64,000 nucleotides of DNA. Source: Bacillaceae bacterium OF18-1A (GTDB lineage: Bacteria; Bacillota; Bacilli; Bacillales; Bacillaceae_G). The notes below the pieces were generated by a model that searched no databases, had not been told where the DNA came from, and worked only from the letters and a program-made list of their open reading frames with translations. The stretch's first letter is position 1. The number at the start of each line of letters is the position of its first letter. This document shows positions 60,719 through 64,000 of the stretch, in pieces. The stretch covers positions 37,734-101,733 of the forward strand of contig JAQEWB010000008.1 of assembly GCA_027694045.1 (NCBI GenBank). Direction: 5' to 3'. The translations under genes were made by a program, and so were the position numbers.

Positions 60719-61483
60719 ATGAGTTTTTTACAAATACGTAACGTTTCTCACTGCTTTTTCGCAAAAGAGAATGCCAAACTTATTCTCGAAGATATGAGCT
60801 TACAGGTAGAGGAAGGAGAATTTATTTCTATAATCGGTCCAAGTGGTTGTGGCAAAACGACCCTCCTCTCAATTATCGCTGGGCTACTTGATCCAATTGA
60901 AGGCATCGTCTTTTTAGATGGTGAACCGATTACAACGAAAACCTCATCCATGGGCTATATGCTACAGCAAGATTATTTGTTTCCTTGGAAAACAATTGAA
61001 GAAAATATTATGCTTGGACTTCATACTCGTAAAATTTTCGATAAACAGACGAGAGAACACACTTTAAATCTTTTAAAACAAGTCGGTTTGCACGATGTAG
61101 AAGGACAATATCCCCGTGAACTGTCCGGCGGTATGCGTCAACGTGCTGCTCTCGTTCGTACGTTAGCAACTGATCCGAAAATTTTATTGTTAGATGAGCC
61201 ATTTTCTGCGCTCGATTATCAAACGAAGTTAAAACTAGAAGAACTCGTCTTCACATTATTACGCAACTATAAAAAAACATCTCTACTCGTGACACACGAT
61301 ATTGAAGAAGCGATTGCGATGAGTGATCGCATTTATTTACTGCAAGCGAATCCTGGAAAAATTGCAAAAACATTTATCGTCCCAGAAAGTATTCGCTCCT
61401 TATCGCCGTTAGAAGCACGTCACCACCACGACTTCCCGGCCCTTTTCCAAGACATATGGAAGGAGCTGGAACGCCTTGGATAA
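60719..61483 (+). CDS. ABC transporter ATP-binding protein, SsuB/TauB type, 254 aa
   Basis: A full ABC ATPase: Walker [13 protein letters not shown]-loop [16 protein letters not shown], signature [15 protein letters not shown], Walker [13 protein letters not shown] and switch histidine [14 protein letters not shown]. The LFPWKT and DIEEAI segments are typical of nitrate/sulfonate/taurine-type importers. It lies 11 bp after the binding-protein gene and overlaps the permease gene by 8 bp. Confidence 0.92.
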   Translation: MSFLQIRNVSHCFFAKENAKLILEDMSLQVEEGEFISIIGPSGCGKTTLLSIIAGLLDPIEGIVFLDGEPITTKTSSMGYMLQQDYLFPWKTIEENIMLGLHTRKIFDKQTREHTLNLLKQVGLHDVEGQYPRELSGGMRQRAALVRTLATDPKILLLDEPFSALDYQTKLKLEELVFTLLRNYKKTSLLVTHDIEEAIAMSDRIYLLQANPGKIAKTFIVPESIRSLSPLEARHHHDFPALFQDIWKELERLG

Positions 61484-62282
61484 TATAAAGCAACTACATG
61501 AACAGTTTCGTAAGAAGGAACGCAGGCGTGCATGGTTAGCTCGCTCTTTACAACTTTTATTGCTCATTCTTTTCTTTGCTTTATGGGAAATAGCTAGCAA
61601 AAAAGAATGGATTGACCCTTTACTCTTTAGCTCTCCTTCGAGTATTTGGGATCTTTTCCTTAATAAATGGAGCGACGGTTCTCTTTGGGTTCACATATGG
61701 ACGACATTACTGGAAACAGGAGTAGGCTTCATTCTCGGAACAGTACTCGGAGCTATTATTGCAACCTTCCTTTGGTGGATGCCACTTCTAGCTCGCGTTC
61801 TTGATCCGTATCTCGTCGTCTTAAATGCAATGCCAAAGGTGGCACTCGGCCCTATTATCATTGTCATTTTCGGCCCAAATATTTCATCGTCCATTGCAAT
61901 GGGCGTAATCATCTCCATCATCATTACCATCCTCGTCATTTACAGCGCATTTCAAGAAGTCGATTCTAACTATATAAAAGTGATGGACACATTTGGCGCA
62001 ACGAAATGGCAATGTTATAAACAAGTTATTCTGCCCGCATCCTTCCCAGCAATTATTTCAACATTAAAAGTGAACGTTGGTTTATCATGGGTCGGCGTTA
62101 TTTTCGGTGAACTTCTCGTCTCTAAACAAGGACTTGGCTACTTAATTAGCTACGGATTCCAAGTCTTCAACTTTACACTCGTCTTACTGAGCGTACTACT
62201 CACATGCGTGCTCGCAACGCTTATGTATGTATTTGTCGAGGCATTTGAAAAACTTCTCATTGGCAAACGAAAAAGAAGCTGA
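61476..62282 (+). CDS. ABC transporter permease, SsuC/TauC type, 268 aa
   Basis: Starts with TTG (read as Met, [16 protein letters not shown]), with AAGGAG 11 bases upstream inside the ATPase gene. Six helices follow, with the inner-membrane EAA loop [27 protein letters not shown] that docks on the ATPase. It completes the importer. The stop codon lies in the operon terminator. Confidence 0.92.
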   Translation: MDNIKQLHEQFRKKERRRAWLARSLQLLLLILFFALWEIASKKEWIDPLLFSSPSSIWDLFLNKWSDGSLWVHIWTTLLETGVGFILGTVLGAIIATFLWWMPLLARVLDPYLVVLNAMPKVALGPIIIVIFGPNISSSIAMGVIISIIITILVIYSAFQEVDSNYIKVMDTFGATKWQCYKQVILPASFPAIISTLKVNVGLSWVGVIFGELLVSKQGLGYLISYGFQVFNFTLVLLSVLLTCVLATLMYVFVEAFEKLLIGKRKRS

Positions 62283-62315
62283 CTTAGAGCGATACGCTAA
62301 AGTCAGCTTCTTTCT
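62271..62315 (+). terminator. Terminator of the importer operon
   Basis: AGAAGCTGACTT/AAGTCAGCTTCTT stem with a ~15-nt loop and T-rich tail. Confidence 0.88.
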
Positions 62316-62319
62316 TTTG

Positions 62320-62559
62320 TTATCTATCACACATCTTCGTTTCATTCGTAACGTTTCCATTTGCAACCGTAACTGTATGGAAACAGTCTTTCACACGCAC
62401 TGTAACGACATTTTCTTTTCGATCTATAACATGATAGTCATTGAATTTTTTATTTAATGCACTACGAATTTCTTCGCCCTCAAAAATCGGAAAACTGTGA
62501 GACATTACCCAAATGAGACCAGCACCAGCAACCGCAAGAAGAATTTTCATACGCTCCAT
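62320..62559 (-). CDS. Small exported or anchored protein, 79 aa
   Basis: An N-terminal hydrophobic segment (MKILLAVAGAGLIWVMSHSF) is followed by a short extracytoplasmic part with two cysteines (KDCFHT near residue 60 and KMCDR at the end) that could form a disulfide. GAGGAGG lies only two bases before the first ATG; a second in-frame ATG three codons later is an alternative start. No family is recognised. It is convergent with the importer operon. Confidence 0.6.
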   Translation of the reverse strand: MERMKILLAVAGAGLIWVMSHSFPIFEGEEIRSALNKKFNDYHVIDRKENVVTVRVKDCFHTVTVANGNVTNETKMCDR

Positions 62560-62781
62560 TACCTCCTCTAGAGTAAACTTATAGCCCCTACAACACGCGC
62601 ATTATAATTGTGTCTAATTTGTGACATTTTTATACTATTTCTATTTTATAACGCTAGTTCCTTCTTCTTTTTTATAAAAAGACAGAATTTTCAATTTTAT
62701 CAACATAAAAAAACGCAAAGAGCTAAAACATCTTCACGTTTTCGTTTCATTGAACAAAATATATCCACTTAATGACAAGAA

Positions 62782-63885
62782 TTATGACTGCTCTATATCC
62801 CGCGAAATATCATATAATCCCGCCAATACTTCCGCTCTCATTTTTACAAGCTCTGGGAACTGATAGAAGAAAGCGATCTTTTTATACTTTAATTCCGTTC
62901 CCTCTTTCACCTTTTTTGAATCTTGTAAAATAAATGCTGTAAACGTATCTGCAATATCTTCAGCTACATTTGTCGTTCCATACTGCGACACAAATTCATC
63001 CTGTCTTTCCTTAAAAAATTGCATTTGTGCTTCTTCGCTTTCTTCTACTTTCTTGTCTGTCCATTCCTGCTCAATTTGTTTCCAGAAAGAATTATGGAAC
63101 TGATTAATGTACGAACTTTTCTTCGCACATCCCTCTTGTAAGAAGAGATTTTCACATTTATTTTCGTACGATAAAATATCTTTATCTTCTTCAAAATCCT
63201 TCAAATACTCTTCATTAACCGGTATTTGCTTGTGACCAAGCGTCAATACGTGAGCCGTCTCATGAATTAATGTTTTCATCACTTCATCGATATTGACTGC
63301 CGAATCAAGCGTATCCAAACTAAGAACCCACTCTTTCGGATATTCCATATTTGGCATAACATGCGCCACGATTCCATCGTAACCATCTGTGATCATATCG
63401 AACTCTGTTATATCATCGCGATACTTAGCTGGAATAAGCGTACTATACATTTCCCATAACGATTGATGGTATCCTCTATCTTGACGTTGCGTTAGCACCT
63501 CTTCTTTCGCTTCTTTATCTTCAGCGAAAGCTTTGTTCAATCGTTTTCGGTCCAATTTATCGAAATAAGGATCTACAATTTCATCACCATCAATATAATA
63601 AGAAGCTAAAAAGAAATAATTTTCATCCTCTTCTTTTTTCTGCTCTGCCGCTTTCATATCGCTACTTATATGTTGTTCCATTACACCATCTTCTGGCACT
63701 TCAAGTTCCGAAAGCCCATCTATCTTTTTATATATTTTTTGAAGTGATTGATCGCCTATTTGTGTGCACGCTTCCTCTGTTTTACAAATTTCCTTTTCCG
63801 TAGCAACTTCCACTGATCTATCGCATCCTGCAATAAAACCAATTGCAACGATAAAACATACTAACTTACCATACAATGCCTTCAT
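62782..63885 (-). CDS. Putative zinc metalloprotease lipoprotein, 367 aa
   Basis: Signal peptide ending GFIAGC (Cys21 lipobox), so it is probably lipid-anchored outside. The HEXXH motif is at 208-212 in TLIHETAHVLTLGHKQ, with a glutamate-rich region around 230-310 (for example NVAEDIADTFTAFI near 305) able to supply a third ligand. I do not recognise a named family; bacterial lipoproteins with such HExxH cores are usually uncharacterised. It is a single-gene unit; the region before it holds an ATATATCGGCGA repeat. Activity is inferred from the motif alone. Confidence 0.75.
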   Translation of the reverse strand: MKALYGKLVCFIVAIGFIAGCDRSVEVATEKEICKTEEACTQIGDQSLQKIYKKIDGLSELEVPEDGVMEQHISSDMKAAEQKKEEDENYFFLASYYIDGDEIVDPYFDKLDRKRLNKAFAEDKEAKEEVLTQRQDRGYHQSLWEMYSTLIPAKYRDDITEFDMITDGYDGIVAHVMPNMEYPKEWVLSLDTLDSAVNIDEVMKTLIHETAHVLTLGHKQIPVNEEYLKDFEEDKDILSYENKCENLFLQEGCAKKSSYINQFHNSFWKQIEQEWTDKKVEESEEAQMQFFKERQDEFVSQYGTTNVAEDIADTFTAFILQDSKKVKEGTELKYKKIAFFYQFPELVKMRAEVLAGLYDISRDIEQS

Positions 63886-63923
63886 ACAAACCTCCGTTAT
63901 TTCTTTCTACAAAATCATAGTAA

Positions 63924-63965
63924 ATAAAATTATATCGGCGATTTTTCGAATATATCGATGATGTA
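63924..63965. repeat. ATATATCGGCGA-type interspersed repeat cluster, locus 4
   Basis: TTATATCGGCGATTTTTCGA followed by ATATATCGATGA, two units of the same family as loci 1-3, upstream of the metalloprotease gene. Confidence 0.7.
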
Positions 63966-64000
63966 TAAAAGTATGTGTAAACATTTTTAGGCAAAAAATA

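Overview
The window looks like chromosomal DNA of a Bacillus cereus group organism (B. cereus, B. thuringiensis or B. anthracis type). The DNA is AT-rich with strong AGGAGG-like ribosome binding sites. It carries a GerI-type germinant receptor whose A subunit has a long Q/S/K-rich repeat domain, and an apparent full-length bcr1 element with TTTAT ends. Gene order around leuS, ytzC, mnmL-mnmM (ytqAB), ytpB, ytpA, ytoA, metK and pckA matches what I remember of Bacillus subtilis. The species call rests on recalled family knowledge, not on a search.

Layout. 1-9.4 kb is spore-related: two GerPA/PF-family proteins, a rhodanese, a MetX-like alpha/beta hydrolase, the gerI operon, a MazG-like protein and a histidine-rich repeat protein. 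9.4-12.3 kb holds leuS behind a T-box leader. 12.3-19.7 kb has an MFS transporter, the KhtT/KhtU potassium-proton antiporter, a small tyrosine recombinase, a BceAB-type ABC transporter and small spore-type genes. 19.7-27.6 kb has the MnmL/MnmM tRNA wobble-modification operon, a PepSY membrane protein, YtpB, YtpA, YtoA, and a PAP2 phosphatase with a GT4 glycosyltransferase.

27.6-35.9 kb looks like one secretion and regulation module. A NarL-type two-component system lies upstream of a 1379-residue Vpr-like subtilase and a TasA/camelysin-like protein. The subtilase carries both a cohesin-like and a dockerin-like domain. The intergenic DNA contains bcr1, a structured RNA-like element with a terminator, and a motif shared by the two upstream regions. 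36-41.2 kb has mobA-moaB, two tiny genes, metK under a SAM riboswitch and pckA behind a CcpN-like site. 41.2-42.0 kb is non-coding and carries five units of a ~130-bp tandem repeat. 42-51 kb has membrane proteins, a YqkB-like protein, a Nif3-family protein, a pair of paralogous sensor kinases (one without its phospho-acceptor histidine), KatE and an alpha/beta hydrolase. 51-64 kb has orphan oligopeptide-type permeases, TraX, an LtaS-family enzyme, a GT39-type protein, a lipoprotein ending in a YwbE-like domain, a complete SsuABC/NMT1-type importer and a zinc-protease-like lipoprotein.

Most of the window is ordinary chromosomal backbone. No phage, IS transposase, CRISPR array, tRNA or rRNA was seen. 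The best leads are the kinase/pseudokinase pair, the cohesin+dockerin protease with its two-component system and structured leader, the tandem array after pckA, and an interspersed ATATATCGGCGA repeat family found at four intergenic sites.
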